Of a DNA stretch of 64,000 bases, positions 17,157-26,880 are shown piece after piece (the stretch's first letter is position 1; every line of letters starts with the position of its first letter). The stretch spans positions 124,001-188,000 of the forward strand of contig CAZROT010000004.1 of NCBI GenBank assembly GCA_964601895.1, read 5' to 3'. This DNA is from CAZROT01 sp964601895 (GTDB lineage Bacteria > Pseudomonadota > Gammaproteobacteria > Enterobacterales > Enterobacteriaceae). The position numbers and the translations under genes were made by a program. The notes beneath the pieces are model-generated. The model did not search any database and was not told the origin of the DNA. It saw only the letters and a program-made list of their open reading frames with translations.

Positions 17157-18620
17157 ATGAGTGCCACAGGAATATCTGGTATTTTCAAGACAGCTGGAAT
17201 GCATGCAGTAAAAACCAAAGAATCTGTGCAATCTGTTATTACACAACTTTTTCTAAAAATTTTTAGTATCAATAATAATGCTGCTTTACCAAAATCGCTA
17301 ACACCAGCGAGCATTTCCGCAATACCACCCTCTGGTAGTAATACGGTATCTGCGGCAGGCAGAACACAGATAACAGCAGACAGCGCTCGGGTGATATCAA
17401 AACCTCTCTATGATGGCATCGCTTTTTCCGGCGGTGGTGCCAAAGGCTTTGCTTACGCTGGGGTAATACAGGAGTTGGGTGACAGGCTGGACGCTGTTAA
17501 AGAGGTTTCGGGTGCGTCTGCCGGCGCAATGACGGCGATGCTGGTCTCACTGGGATTGAAATCAGAACAAATCGTTAAGGAATTTTCCGACCAGAAAACT
17601 GCCTTTAAACAGGAGGTACTGGCAAACAGCCTTCAGGAAACTATTGAGCGCGCACTGTTACCACATAAAGATCAGATAGTGGCAATTCTCAGAGAATACG
17701 ATACAGCACTTAAAACGGCTGAAAATGCACAAAAAACAGCTGAATATGCAAAGATTGATCAAGAGGTTCAGGAAAAAATTGATCACATGATTAACCACAC
17801 CGGAACGGAAGATATCCAAAAAATTCACGACATAAAAAACTACGGCAAAAAACTTAAAAACGATGCTGACGCTATCCGGGATAAGAAATATGCCTCTGGA
17901 GACTGGTTAAAAAACATCACATTAAAGCAACTCGACATCATCAGAGAACAGCGCCCTGAGCTGGGTATCAAAAAACTCTACCTGACTGCATCTTTGTATG
18001 AAAAGAAAAACAACATGACCAGTGAAGTTTTGCTGTCTGCTGAAACCACGCCCAATATGCCTCTTTATCAGGCCGCTCTGGCAAGTAGCGCCTTACCCGG
18101 ATTGTTGCCGACAGTCAATATTAAGAATAAAGACTTTTTTGCCGGGGCTATTTACGGCACAGATAATCCCGATAAGATAATTCGCTTAAGAGATGGTGGG
18201 GTGCACAATAACCTCCCGCATCAGTATCTTACCGGAGAAAAAAAACTGATCCTGAATTTTAGCGATAACCAGGGTATTCATCTGCGTAAACTGACATTGT
18301 TTGAAAATATAAAAAATATCATTACCGGTGAGCCTGTCTACAAACGCAGACAGTCTGACACCTCCATCAGCGAAGAATTTAATCGATATAATCACTATGT
18401 TGACCCTCGTACCACCCCCAGCGGAGAAAAAGTGCGTCGCAGTAATAAAGTTAGCACCACCGATCTCAAAAAGGCAAAACAACATTTTCCCCAAATAACC
18501 AAAAACGCAGCCGAGGATTTCGCCAGATTTGAAGCAAATCAGTCGCAGCAGCCTGATAAACAATCTGCCAGTCAGGGAGAAATCCAGCGTGAAACGAATA
18601 AGCGCAGGTATTCAAAATAA
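17157..18620 (+). CDS. Patatin-like phospholipase, possible secreted effector
   Basis: Starting at the ATG at 17157, which has an AGGGGG ribosome site 6 bases before it, the product is 487 residues. The patatin domain shows the oxyanion hole FSGGGAKGFAYAGV (Gly ~92-97), the nucleophile elbow GASAG with Ser at ~121, and the catalytic aspartate in RDGG at ~346. Patatins are Ser-Asp lipid acyl hydrolases. The first ~80 residues are Ser/Thr/Ala-rich with no signal peptide, as often seen in type III or IV effectors. A helical, Lys-rich insertion (about residues 165-260) separates the Ser and Asp halves, an arrangement reminiscent of ExoU/VipD-type toxins. The C-terminus is basic and Gln/Ser-rich. 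Family membership is clear; an effector role is inference. No secretion system other than Tad is visible here. Confidence 0.8.
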   Translation: MSATGISGIFKTAGMHAVKTKESVQSVITQLFLKIFSINNNAALPKSLTPASISAIPPSGSNTVSAAGRTQITADSARVISKPLYDGIAFSGGGAKGFAYAGVIQELGDRLDAVKEVSGASAGAMTAMLVSLGLKSEQIVKEFSDQKTAFKQEVLANSLQETIERALLPHKDQIVAILREYDTALKTAENAQKTAEYAKIDQEVQEKIDHMINHTGTEDIQKIHDIKNYGKKLKNDADAIRDKKYASGDWLKNITLKQLDIIREQRPELGIKKLYLTASLYEKKNNMTSEVLLSAETTPNMPLYQAALASSALPGLLPTVNIKNKDFFAGAIYGTDNPDKIIRLRDGGVHNNLPHQYLTGEKKLILNFSDNQGIHLRKLTLFENIKNIITGEPVYKRRQSDTSISEEFNRYNHYVDPRTTPSGEKVRRSNKVSTTDLKKAKQHFPQITKNAAEDFARFEANQSQQPDKQSASQGEIQRETNKRRYSK

Positions 18621-18824
18621 GGTGTATCGCCGGACCATAATCGCACACACCAGCACTCCCACTGCGCTGTCAATGATGAGTGCCAATGCATCCTCACCAT
18701 AACAGGCTGTGACAGTCACCTCGGGATGAGTTACTATCGCGAACAGAAAATTAGCCTGTATCCGACGAATGCTGATGGATAACCATCACTATCACAATAC
18801 CGACATCCGGGAATACGACTTACC

Positions 18825-21059
18825 ATGGATTCACTGAATAATGACAGTGCAGAAAGTCTGGCGCTGCACACGTTCACCGAAAACGCCTATCTGAACTACG
18901 CCATGTATGTCATCATGGACAGGGCATTGCCATTTATTGGTGATGGCTTAAAACCGGTACAACGACGTATTCTCTATGCAATGTCTGAGCTGGGCCTCCA
19001 TAACAGCGCTAAATTTAAAAAATCTGCCCGTACTGTCGGTGACGTCCTCGGCAAATACCATCCGCATGGTGACAGTGCCTGTTATGAGGCCATGGTATTA
19101 ATGGCACAGTCATTCTCCTGTCGTTACCCCCTCGTGGATGGCCAGGGCAACTGGGGTGCCGCAGATGATCCCAAATCCTTTGCTGCCATGCGTTATACCG
19201 AATCACGCCTGTCACGTTATGCTGCACTCCTGCTCATGGAGCTGGAGCAGGCGACAGTAAACTGGGTGGCCAACTTTGATGGTACCCTGCAGGAGCCGAA
19301 GACATTACCTGCACGTCTTCCCAACATCCTGCTCAACGGTACCACTGGCATTGCTGTCGGTATGGCAACCGACATCCCTCCGCATAATATCAACGAAATT
19401 GCCACAGCTACTATTGCACTCATTGATAACCCTGACAGTACAACAGATGACCTGTTGCAATGGGTACAGGGCCCGGATTTTCCTACCGAAGCTGAAATCA
19501 TTACTCCACGCAGTGAGATAGCGAAAATTTATCAGACAGGGCGAGGTTCAGTGCGTATGCGTGCACTCTGGCAACAGGAAGACGAAAATCTGGTCATTAC
19601 TGCACTGCCCTGGCAGGTTTCTTCTGCCAGAGTACTTGAGCAGATAGCCAGCCAGATGAAAACAAAAAAGTTACCCATGCTGGAAGAATTACGCGACGAA
19701 TCAGATAACGAAAACCCGACACGCCTGGTACTGATACCACGAGCTCAGGGGACCGATCACGGGCAGGTAATGAGCCATTTATTTGCCACCACCGATCTGG
19801 AAAAAAGCTATCGCATCAATATGAACATGATAGGCCTTGATCAACGTCCAGCGGTGAAAAGCCTGCATACTATTCTGACAGAATGGCTGGAATACCGCCG
19901 CGATACTGTACGTCGTCGCTTAAACGCACGCCTCGAAAAAATACTTAAACGACTACATATCCTGCAGGGTTTGCGTATTGCATTCTTACATATTGAAGAG
20001 GTTATTCATCTTATTCGCACTGAAGATTCCCCAGGGCCGCTATTGATGCAGCGGTTTTCTGTATCTGCACTTCAGGTGGAAGCAATACTTGAAATGAAGC
20101 TGCGCCAGCTGGCAACACTGGCAGAAATGAAGATCCTTGAGGAGCAGCAGGCACTGACTGAGGAAGCCACGCAACTTCAGCAACTGCTGGCCTGTGACAA
20201 TGACATTAATAAGCTGATTAAAGAAGAAATTCAGTCAGACATGGCGCAGTACAGCGATTGCCGCCGTTCACCCCTTGCGCTACGTGATGAAGCCAGAGCT
20301 CTGCATGAACATGACAGGGTAGCCTGTGAGCCTGTAACGATTGTCCTGTCTGCCATGGGCTGGGTGCGCTGTGCCAGAGGACATGATATCGACCCGGCAA
20401 GTTTAAGCTACAAAGCCGGCGATAGTTTTCGTGCCGCTGTCAGAGGACAAAGTCACTCCCCTGTTGCCCTTATCGATTCAACGGGGCGTAGTTATACACT
20501 GGATCCCCTGACGCTGTCGTCGGCACGTGGGCAGGGTGAACCGCTCACGGGTAAACTGACTCTGCCACCTGACGCCATTGTTGAGCATCTGCTGATGGCG
20601 CCTTCGCAGCAAAGATTGTTGATGGCAACAGACACAGGTTACGGTTTCGTCTGTATTTTTAACGATCTGATCACTAAAAATAGAGCAGGCAAAGCAGTTA
20701 TCACGGTATCTGAACACGCCAGAGTTTTGCCTCCCCTGCCCATCCATACTGCTGATGATTTATTGCTGTCGATTACCTCCACCGGACGCATCCTGCTATT
20801 TCCGCTAGCTGACTTACCCTTACTGACAAAAGGAAAGGGCAACAGGATAATCGCTATCAATCACCGTCATGCTGAGCGTCTTTGTCAGCTGGTTATTGTT
20901 CCGCCTGAAGCCTGTGTCACACTGTTTTGCAAAAAACGTAAGATCAGGTTAACACCTGATGAGTTACATAAATTTCGTTTACCCAGAGGTCACAAAGGTA
21001 CGGTATTACCAAGAGGCTTACACCCTGTTGATCGCATCTCAGTCGATGTCCCTGATTAG
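18825..21059 (+). CDS. parC: DNA topoisomerase IV subunit A
   Basis: A 744-residue ParC, near the 752 of E. coli. It is the DNA-cleaving subunit of topoisomerase IV. The catalytic tyrosine lies in AAMRYTESRLSRY at residue 124. The quinolone-determining loop HPHGDSACYEAM has Ser84 and Glu88, the positions equal to E. coli Ser80 and Glu84, both in the susceptible form. The breakage-reunion domain is followed by a coiled-coil gate (LRQLATLAEMKILEEQQAL) and the C-terminal beta-pinwheel blades. It heads the parC-plsC-ftsP string kept from E. coli. Confidence 0.97.
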   Translation: MDSLNNDSAESLALHTFTENAYLNYAMYVIMDRALPFIGDGLKPVQRRILYAMSELGLHNSAKFKKSARTVGDVLGKYHPHGDSACYEAMVLMAQSFSCRYPLVDGQGNWGAADDPKSFAAMRYTESRLSRYAALLLMELEQATVNWVANFDGTLQEPKTLPARLPNILLNGTTGIAVGMATDIPPHNINEIATATIALIDNPDSTTDDLLQWVQGPDFPTEAEIITPRSEIAKIYQTGRGSVRMRALWQQEDENLVITALPWQVSSARVLEQIASQMKTKKLPMLEELRDESDNENPTRLVLIPRAQGTDHGQVMSHLFATTDLEKSYRINMNMIGLDQRPAVKSLHTILTEWLEYRRDTVRRRLNARLEKILKRLHILQGLRIAFLHIEEVIHLIRTEDSPGPLLMQRFSVSALQVEAILEMKLRQLATLAEMKILEEQQALTEEATQLQQLLACDNDINKLIKEEIQSDMAQYSDCRRSPLALRDEARALHEHDRVACEPVTIVLSAMGWVRCARGHDIDPASLSYKAGDSFRAAVRGQSHSPVALIDSTGRSYTLDPLTLSSARGQGEPLTGKLTLPPDAIVEHLLMAPSQQRLLMATDTGYGFVCIFNDLITKNRAGKAVITVSEHARVLPPLPIHTADDLLLSITSTGRILLFPLADLPLLTKGKGNRIIAINHRHAERLCQLVIVPPEACVTLFCKKRKIRLTPDELHKFRLPRGHKGTVLPRGLHPVDRISVDVPD

Positions 21060-21141
21060 CCGAACAGGCTCTCAAAATAAACAGTAACTTGTCTGCAGAA
21101 CCCAGTTATACTGGTTAGCCATACGTGCGAAAGAGGCTGTT

Positions 21142-21873
21142 ATGTTATTAGTATTACGTATCCTGATTACCCTTTTTTATACCATTACCCTTTGTGTAGT
21201 TGGCACATTTTATTGTCTTTTTAATCCACGAAATCCACGCCATGTAGCCACATTTGGTCATCTGTTTGGGCGCCTGGCGCCTCTGTTTGGCATCACTCTT
21301 GAGCAGCGTATTCCCAAAGAAGCCGCACATTATGGCAATTGTATCTATATCGCCAATCATCAAAATAACTACGATATGGTCACCCTGTCCAACATGGTCC
21401 AGCCAGGGACAGTAACCATGGGGAAAAAAAGTCTGTTGTGGATCCCTTTTTTTGGTCCCCTGTATTGGTTAACAGGCAACCTGTTAATTGACAGGAATAA
21501 CCGCGCTAAAGCCCATGGTACTATTGCTCAACTGATTGCGCAGTTTAAAAAAAAAGATATTTCTATCCTGATGTTTCCTGAAGGAACGCGTAGTCGTGGC
21601 CGCGGATTATTACCCTTCAAAACTGGCGCCTTTCATGCAGCCTGTCTTGCCGCTGTTCCCCTGGTTCCTGTTTGTATCTCGACAACAAGTGGTAAAATCA
21701 AACTAAATCGCTGGTGCAACGGACATGTTATTATCGAAATGCTCCCTCCCGTTGACACAGCTGCTTATGGTAAGGATCGGGTACGTGAATTATCTGAATA
21801 TTGTCATCAGCTTATGGCAGAAAAGATTGCACAACTTGATGCAGAAGTAGCAGCACGTAACGCTAACAGATAA
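21142..21873 (+). CDS. plsC: 1-acyl-sn-glycerol-3-phosphate acyltransferase
   Basis: A 243-residue PlsC (E. coli 245). It acylates lysophosphatidic acid at position 2 to make phosphatidic acid at the inner membrane. The acyltransferase motif NHQNNYD (NH-x4-D) near residue 73, the MFPEGTRSRGRG motif, and the FKTGAF and VPLVPVCIS segments are all present. An N-terminal hydrophobic segment (LLVLRILITLFYTITLCVVG) is the membrane anchor. It follows parC by 82 bases. Confidence 0.96.
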   Translation: MLLVLRILITLFYTITLCVVGTFYCLFNPRNPRHVATFGHLFGRLAPLFGITLEQRIPKEAAHYGNCIYIANHQNNYDMVTLSNMVQPGTVTMGKKSLLWIPFFGPLYWLTGNLLIDRNNRAKAHGTIAQLIAQFKKKDISILMFPEGTRSRGRGLLPFKTGAFHAACLAAVPLVPVCISTTSGKIKLNRWCNGHVIIEMLPPVDTAAYGKDRVRELSEYCHQLMAEKIAQLDAEVAARNANR

Positions 21874-21939
21874 TAAACCCTGTCTTAACACACGCCAGTT
21901 ATGTTATCGCGAAAGGTTGGCCTGTTCATCAACCTCTAT

Positions 21940-22069
21940 TCTATACCCAAAGTATTCCGGGTTACAGCAAGACCAGGAACGCGAATCCCCATGAGCATAG
22001 ACCCGCTATGTGATTGGGGTGAGTGCTCGCAGCCAACGCAGCTGCAGTTTGAAAGACGAAGGGTATATA
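21940..22069 (+). repeat. Dispersed ~120 bp repeat, copy 3 (between plsC and ftsP)
   Basis: The best-preserved copy of the four. It starts CTATACCCAAAGTATTCCGG, passes through CAAGACCAGGAACGCGAAT, GCATAGACCCGC, TATGTGATTGGGGTGAGTG, GCAGCCAACGCAGCTGCAG, and ends GAAAGACGAAGGGTATATAG. The terminal TATACCC and GGGTATA form a perfect 7-bp inverted repeat, which supports calling the ends here. It fills much of the 348-base gap between plsC and ftsP. The remainder, about 150 bases, shows no gene. Confidence 0.85.
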
Positions 22070-22221
22070 GCAGCGCTGACGGTGTTTCTTATGTTGGCAG
22101 CCTCTGCGTTTATCGTTAAGATTAGCAACCGCATTTTTGACTGCACACTGGCAGGATAATATAAAGCACGCCACTGCCAGCAGTTAGCATTTCCAGGAAT
22201 ATTTTTTCATGGAGGAAACAG

Positions 22222-23646
22222 GTGTCGATTAATCGGCGTAAATTTATCCAGGCAACCAGCCTTGCACTCTGCGGTGCGGGATCTATGGTGTTGATGGCTC
22301 AAACCAGCAAAGCAGAGCAACCTATTTTACCTATTCCTCCACTACTTGAATCCCGGCGCGGACAGACGCTGTTTTTAACGCTGCATAACGTTCACTGGCC
22401 TTTTGTCAATGGTAAAAAAACAGCCATGTGGGGCATTAATGGCCGCTACCCTGGCCCGACAGTGAGAGTATACAAAAATACAGATGTCAAGCTGGTTTAC
22501 TGTAATCGCCTGACTGAAGCTGTTGCAATGACCATCAGCGGGCTACAGGTTCCAGGAATATTATCAGGTGGCCCTGCACGTATTATGTCACCGAATATGG
22601 ACTGGGCGCCCGTATTACCCGTACGCCAGAATGCAGCCACCTGCTGGTATCATGCCAGCACACCGGCGCGTATGGCACAGCATACTTATAATGGTCTGGT
22701 CGGTATGTTACTGATAGAAGACGGGCTCAGCCAGTCACTGGGCATTCCTCATCATTACGGCGTTGATGATCTTCCGCTGATTTTGCAGGATAAACGGCTG
22801 GACAACGTCGGGAAACCAGAATACCAGTTCCCTCAGCAGGGAGGATTTATCGGTAACCGGTTACTGGTCAATGGCGTACAGGAACCATGCATTGATGTGC
22901 CACGGGGTTGGGTACGCCTGCGTTTACTCAACGCGTCTAATGCGCGATGTTATCATCTCGAGCTCAGTGATAGCGGCATCATGCATGTTATTGCCAGTGA
23001 TCTTGGCTTCCTGTCTGCACCGGTGGCTGTACAGCAACTTTCTCTGGCGCCAGGAGAACGCAGGGAAATTCTTATCGATATGTCAGCCGGGAAAGAGGTC
23101 TCGATAATTGCCCGTCAACCTGTCGGTTTTGTCGAGCAGATACGCGGACTGATTTCATCAGCCCGCCAGCTAATCTCTAATCGGGTACTGACATTAAAAC
23201 CAACAGGCATGGCAGCACTGAATACCCTCACTCTGCCCACACGCCTGCGCGCGGATGCATTACCTGAAGCACATCCAGTCCTGTCGCGAAAATTTCATTT
23301 AGGGGACAGAGTACCTGGCATTAATGCGGCCACCTGGGACAAAACACGTATTGATGTTAAGGCAAGGCAGGGTACGTGGGAACACTGGGTAGTTCAGGCA
23401 GATATGCCTCAGTCATTTCATATCCAGGGCGTTGCATTTCTGGTCAGCAAGGTTAATGGGCTACCAGTCAGGCCGGAAGATAGCGGCTTTAAAGATACCG
23501 TATGGGTAAATGGCATTGTTGAACTGCTGGTTTATTTTCACCAGCCTTCCTCAGCGCATTTTCCTTTTGTATATCACAGCCAGACATTAGAAATGGCTGA
23601 CAGGGGATCTGCTGGTCAGCTGGCCGTTCATGCTGGCACAGATTAA
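22222..23646 (+). CDS. ftsP: Cell division protein FtsP (SufI), multicopper-oxidase fold
   Basis: A 474-residue FtsP, near the 470 of E. coli. It is a periplasmic protein that stabilises the divisome under stress. The N-terminus SINRRKFIQATSLALCG is a twin-arginine signal, so it is exported folded by Tat. Three cupredoxin-like domains follow (for example INGRYPGPTVRVY, then CWYHASTPARMAQHTYNGL, and the C-terminal SFHIQGVAFLVS). The copper-binding His pattern of true multicopper oxidases is incomplete, as in SufI. It starts with GTG at 22222, with GGAGG 6 bases before. It keeps its E. coli position after plsC, although repeat copy 3 lies between. Confidence 0.95.
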   Translation: MSINRRKFIQATSLALCGAGSMVLMAQTSKAEQPILPIPPLLESRRGQTLFLTLHNVHWPFVNGKKTAMWGINGRYPGPTVRVYKNTDVKLVYCNRLTEAVAMTISGLQVPGILSGGPARIMSPNMDWAPVLPVRQNAATCWYHASTPARMAQHTYNGLVGMLLIEDGLSQSLGIPHHYGVDDLPLILQDKRLDNVGKPEYQFPQQGGFIGNRLLVNGVQEPCIDVPRGWVRLRLLNASNARCYHLELSDSGIMHVIASDLGFLSAPVAVQQLSLAPGERREILIDMSAGKEVSIIARQPVGFVEQIRGLISSARQLISNRVLTLKPTGMAALNTLTLPTRLRADALPEAHPVLSRKFHLGDRVPGINAATWDKTRIDVKARQGTWEHWVVQADMPQSFHIQGVAFLVSKVNGLPVRPEDSGFKDTVWVNGIVELLVYFHQPSSAHFPFVYHSQTLEMADRGSAGQLAVHAGTD

Positions 23647-23747
23647 TAATGGATATTATTCAACGCCCCCGTCAGGATAAGGTGAGCAATACATTCCTGC
23701 TATCATGTAAAACAGCATCCTTAATGAGAAAAATCAACCGTTAATAC

Positions 23748-23766
23748 ATTAATGATAATCAGTATC
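23748..23766 (+). promoter_or_regulatory. Fur box upstream of exbB
   Basis: The 19-mer ATTAATGATAATCAGTATC matches the Fur consensus GATAATGATAATCATTATC at 16 of 19 positions. It lies about 80 bases before the exbB start, in the only space where an exbBD promoter can be. It predicts iron repression of the operon, as known for exbBD in E. coli. Confidence 0.75.
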
Positions 23767-23847
23767 AATAAAAAATGTATTTGATATTATTAACTGTTCG
23801 ATTTACCGGTAAACTAACTGAAACAGCAAAGATGGAGATAAAGTGGC

Positions 23848-24546
23848 GTGAACAATATGGATCTTTCTGTATGGGGAATGTATCAACATGCAGATATCGT
23901 CGTCAAACTGGTGATGATTAGCCTGCTGATTGCCTCTGTTATCAACTGGGCAATGATGATTGCCAAAGGCAGCGAATTATGGCGTGCAGCACGACGTTTA
24001 CGTGATGAGCTGACTATGCTGGCCACCGTGAGTCATTTGCATGAAGCCTGCCAGCTGGCAGCGCAGTTTCCTGACAACAGTATCAGTCGTATGCTGTTAT
24101 TTCAGGCACAGGATGAATGGCGGCTGTCGCAAGGATGCGGTGATAACGCAGGTGTTAAAGAGCGTGCGAACTTTCGCCTTGAACGCAGAGTGGCAGCAAT
24201 CAGCCGACAGATGGGACGTGGGAATGGCTGGTTTGCAACCACAGGAGCTATCGCACCTTTTGTAGGTCTGTTTGGTACAGTGTGGGGGATTATGAACAGC
24301 TTCATTGGTATTGCACACTCACAAACCACCCATCTTGCAGTGGTGGCGCCTGGCATTGCCGAAGCCCTGTTAGCCACAGCATTAGGACTGGTTGCGGCTA
24401 TCCCTGCAGTACTTATCTACAATATCTTCGTACGCCTGATAGCCTCTTACCGCACGCAGGTCAGTGACATTGCCGCCGAAGCGCTACTGTTACTCAGCAG
24501 GGATCTGGATCTTAATGTCGGTAACGCCATAATTCGTGAGAAATAA
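23848..24546 (+). CDS. exbB: TonB-system proton channel subunit ExbB
   Basis: A 232-residue ExbB (E. coli 244). It forms the pentameric inner-membrane channel that, with ExbD, uses proton flow to energise TonB. The N-terminus DLSVWGMYQHADIVVKLVMI holds the first membrane helix. The second and third helices lie in WFATTGAIAPFVGLFGTVWGIM and LAVVAPGIAEALLATALGLV. The cytoplasmic RLERRVAAISRQMGRGNG segment is typical. Start is GTG at 23848 with GGAG 10 bases before; an in-frame ATG at 23857 is the alternative. exbD follows 9 bases after the stop. Confidence 0.96.
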   Translation: MNNMDLSVWGMYQHADIVVKLVMISLLIASVINWAMMIAKGSELWRAARRLRDELTMLATVSHLHEACQLAAQFPDNSISRMLLFQAQDEWRLSQGCGDNAGVKERANFRLERRVAAISRQMGRGNGWFATTGAIAPFVGLFGTVWGIMNSFIGIAHSQTTHLAVVAPGIAEALLATALGLVAAIPAVLIYNIFVRLIASYRTQVSDIAAEALLLLSRDLDLNVGNAIIREK

Positions 24547-24555
24547 AGGTAAATC

Positions 24556-24978
24556 ATGCGCCTGGATGAACATGCAGATAATAACAGTACTGAGCTTTAC
24601 GACATCAATCTGACACCCTTGATTGATGTCATGATGGTATTGTTAATCATCTTTATGGTAGCAGCACCACTGGCCACAGTGAGTATTCCGGTCGAACTGC
24701 CCGCATCAGAGGCAACCACACCTCCAGGCTTAAGTAAGGCCGTATTTTTAACAGTCAATGCAGAGCACCAGCTCTATGTCAATGATAAACCTGTTAATCA
24801 TGCCACACTGGCAGACACCCTTAATCAGGTGACAGAACAAAACAAGGAAACTACAATTTTCCTGCGCGCAGACAGAACAGTAGACTACCAGACACTGATG
24901 GAGGTAATGAATAGCCTGCATCAGTCGGGTTACCGCAAAGTGGGGCTGGTCGGGCTGAGCGCTGCTGAAAAGCAATGA
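24556..24978 (+). CDS. exbD: TonB-system subunit ExbD
   Basis: A 140-residue ExbD (E. coli 141). It has one membrane helix (PLIDVMMVLLIIFMVAAPLA) with the essential proton-carrying Asp at residue 24, followed by a periplasmic domain that interacts with TonB. The periplasmic segment KETTIFLRADRTVDYQTLMEVM matches the family. It follows exbB within an operon under the Fur box. TonB is not encoded nearby, as usual for E. coli-type systems. Confidence 0.97.
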   Translation: MRLDEHADNNSTELYDINLTPLIDVMMVLLIIFMVAAPLATVSIPVELPASEATTPPGLSKAVFLTVNAEHQLYVNDKPVNHATLADTLNQVTEQNKETTIFLRADRTVDYQTLMEVMNSLHQSGYRKVGLVGLSAAEKQ

Positions 24979-25075
24979 ATCCTTTTACGTACCCGGAGGC
25001 ACAACTTACACTATGTTTGCCTTCATCATAGTGCCGTGCGTCAAACCACACCCAGAGTTTGTCATGCATAGTAAA

Positions 25076-26614
25076 TTAGCGTTTAACCACATTACGGCCT
25101 ATTTCTTGCTGAAGATTAGGGAGTACTGCGCGATGCAGCGCATCTTCCAGCGTCTGCATAGTATCAGGGGTATAAAAATGATCAGACCCCACACAGGTGT
25201 TCTCCCAGTCGACCCAATGATGACCCGATATCTGTGCCCTTTTTTCTGGTGAGGGGTATTCAATACCAATAAATTCCATTTCTATTCCCTGCTTTTTAAT
25301 TTCTTTACACAGACCTCTACTGATGAATTTCTTGGTCAGGTCCAGATAGATACTTTCTTCGCCATCAGAGACAATAATCAGTCGTTTATTTTTTATCCGG
25401 GTATCATGAAATAATTTAACACCGGCTAATATTCCTGCTGTGGTGAAGGTATTGCCCAGTGGTTTCATCTGCTGAATTGTAGCCAGCGCGCTACTAGTTC
25501 TTGTCAAAGGAATAACATATAACTGTGCGGTTGGCGGTTGAGGCCAATAGGCCTTAGACTGTCCGTCCGTCCAGTAATGCTGGCAAAAATAATAACCGAC
25601 CTGCTCTCTGGGGATGGAAACTGTCTTACCATCAACAGCGGGAACCATGATATTTTTCAGCGTCTCATCAATATTGACGTTAGCGTGAATAATATCCTGC
25701 AGTCTGTCATGGTCCTCCATAACCTTGTCATCATAACGGCCAGAAAAGGTATTTCTGGCAACGGATACATCAGTTATTGGCCTGTTACTGTACCATGGAA
25801 TAGTACAACGGTAACTGCCATCTGATGCCCGTTCAGTAACACCGAGAGCAAACGGAACAAACCCTACCTGACTCTGAGGGTGCTGATACACTTTGTTTGC
25901 CAGGGATTCGATAATCTGTTTGAGTTGCCAATACTTGCTTTCGTGCTCCTGAGAACCAGGCCTTGCCTTTTTAAGGAGATGACCCATGGACGATGAAAAA
26001 TCAACGACAAATACCACTGCCATAGGCTCTGGATCGTCTCGTATAACCTTCATTATATGTGCCCCTGCGTTTCCTCCAATCTTCACCTCAGAGCCGGGTA
26101 TATACTCTGATGCAGGAAACCATGACCTATGGCGTGTTATTGCGTGCGGACGCCAGACGACCTTCGAATCTTCATGCTTTCTCTCAGCCCAGACAATGTG
26201 AATACGCGCATCAGGCATATAGGCATTAATATAGTTTCTGACCAGTGTCTGATTGCGTAAATCATCTGGGTTATCTTCCACCGTCAGCGCCAGTGCTGCC
26301 TGTTCCAGAGCATCCGACAGACGCGCCTTATTATAGATAAGGCGTACCGATTCAATCTGCCAGACAATCAATCCAAGTATAACGGGAAACATCAACGCAA
26401 AGATAATGACAAAGGCACCGCGCTCGCTCTGACAAAAAGTGCGCACAACAGGACTGCATCGGTATGCAGTGCTCAGCAATAACCTGATGAAATTACAACA
26501 CAACGTCTGCACTGGCTTATACCGTGCAAAAACAGCTATCAGGCAGTTTCTTTTCATGAGCATACATCTCAGATGGCGCATAGCAGATAAATAAGAATCC
26601 CTTGTCACAAACAC
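25076..26614 (-). CDS. Second TadG-like von Willebrand A protein
   Basis: A 512-residue paralogue of the TadG encoded next to it. After a variable, basic N-terminus comes the Flp/Tad-type hydrophobic segment ERGAFVIIFALMFPVILGL, then SDALEQAALALTVEDNP. A von Willebrand A domain carries a MIDAS-type motif VVDFSSSMG (Asp-x-Ser-x-Ser) plus QVGFVPFALGV, the TAGILAGVKLF segment, IIVSDGEES and a C-terminal LEDALHRAVLPNL helix. TadG proteins are envelope components of the Tad pilus machine, located after the pseudopilins. This copy lies beyond a strong terminator, so it likely has its own promoter. The true start may be one of the downstream ATGs (such as the MLMKRN start). Confidence 0.85.
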   Translation of the reverse strand: MFVTRDSYLSAMRHLRCMLMKRNCLIAVFARYKPVQTLCCNFIRLLLSTAYRCSPVVRTFCQSERGAFVIIFALMFPVILGLIVWQIESVRLIYNKARLSDALEQAALALTVEDNPDDLRNQTLVRNYINAYMPDARIHIVWAERKHEDSKVVWRPHAITRHRSWFPASEYIPGSEVKIGGNAGAHIMKVIRDDPEPMAVVFVVDFSSSMGHLLKKARPGSQEHESKYWQLKQIIESLANKVYQHPQSQVGFVPFALGVTERASDGSYRCTIPWYSNRPITDVSVARNTFSGRYDDKVMEDHDRLQDIIHANVNIDETLKNIMVPAVDGKTVSIPREQVGYYFCQHYWTDGQSKAYWPQPPTAQLYVIPLTRTSSALATIQQMKPLGNTFTTAGILAGVKLFHDTRIKNKRLIIVSDGEESIYLDLTKKFISRGLCKEIKKQGIEMEFIGIEYPSPEKRAQISGHHWVDWENTCVGSDHFYTPDTMQTLEDALHRAVLPNLQQEIGRNVVKR

Positions 26615-26858
26615 ACAGGTTTTAGCACACCAGCAGAGAGGGAGCAGGGCATGTACATACCATCTGTTTCGCTTTACGTTACGGTAACCCGGGATTGAGG
26701 TGGCATGAGAAATAGATGCCTGTTGTTAAATAACAGATAAGCATCCATAAGGGTTTGAAATATTAACAGAAATTTAGCAAAAATCAACAGCGTTACCAGA
26801 AATGGCAACAGGATTAACAACCTGTTTGTTGACTGTCGATTATGGATAGAATAATGAA

Positions 26859-26879
26859 AATCAGGCAGACTGCCTGATT
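26859..26879 (-). terminator. Intrinsic terminator ending the tad operon
   Basis: A perfect 9-bp stem AATCAGGCA/TGCCTGATT with a 3-nt loop begins 1 base after the tadG stop. On the minus strand it is followed by TTTT-rich sequence. It is well placed to end tad transcription and separates tadG from its second copy. The 266-base spacer beyond it shows no other gene. Confidence 0.85.
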
Positions 26880-26880
26880 G

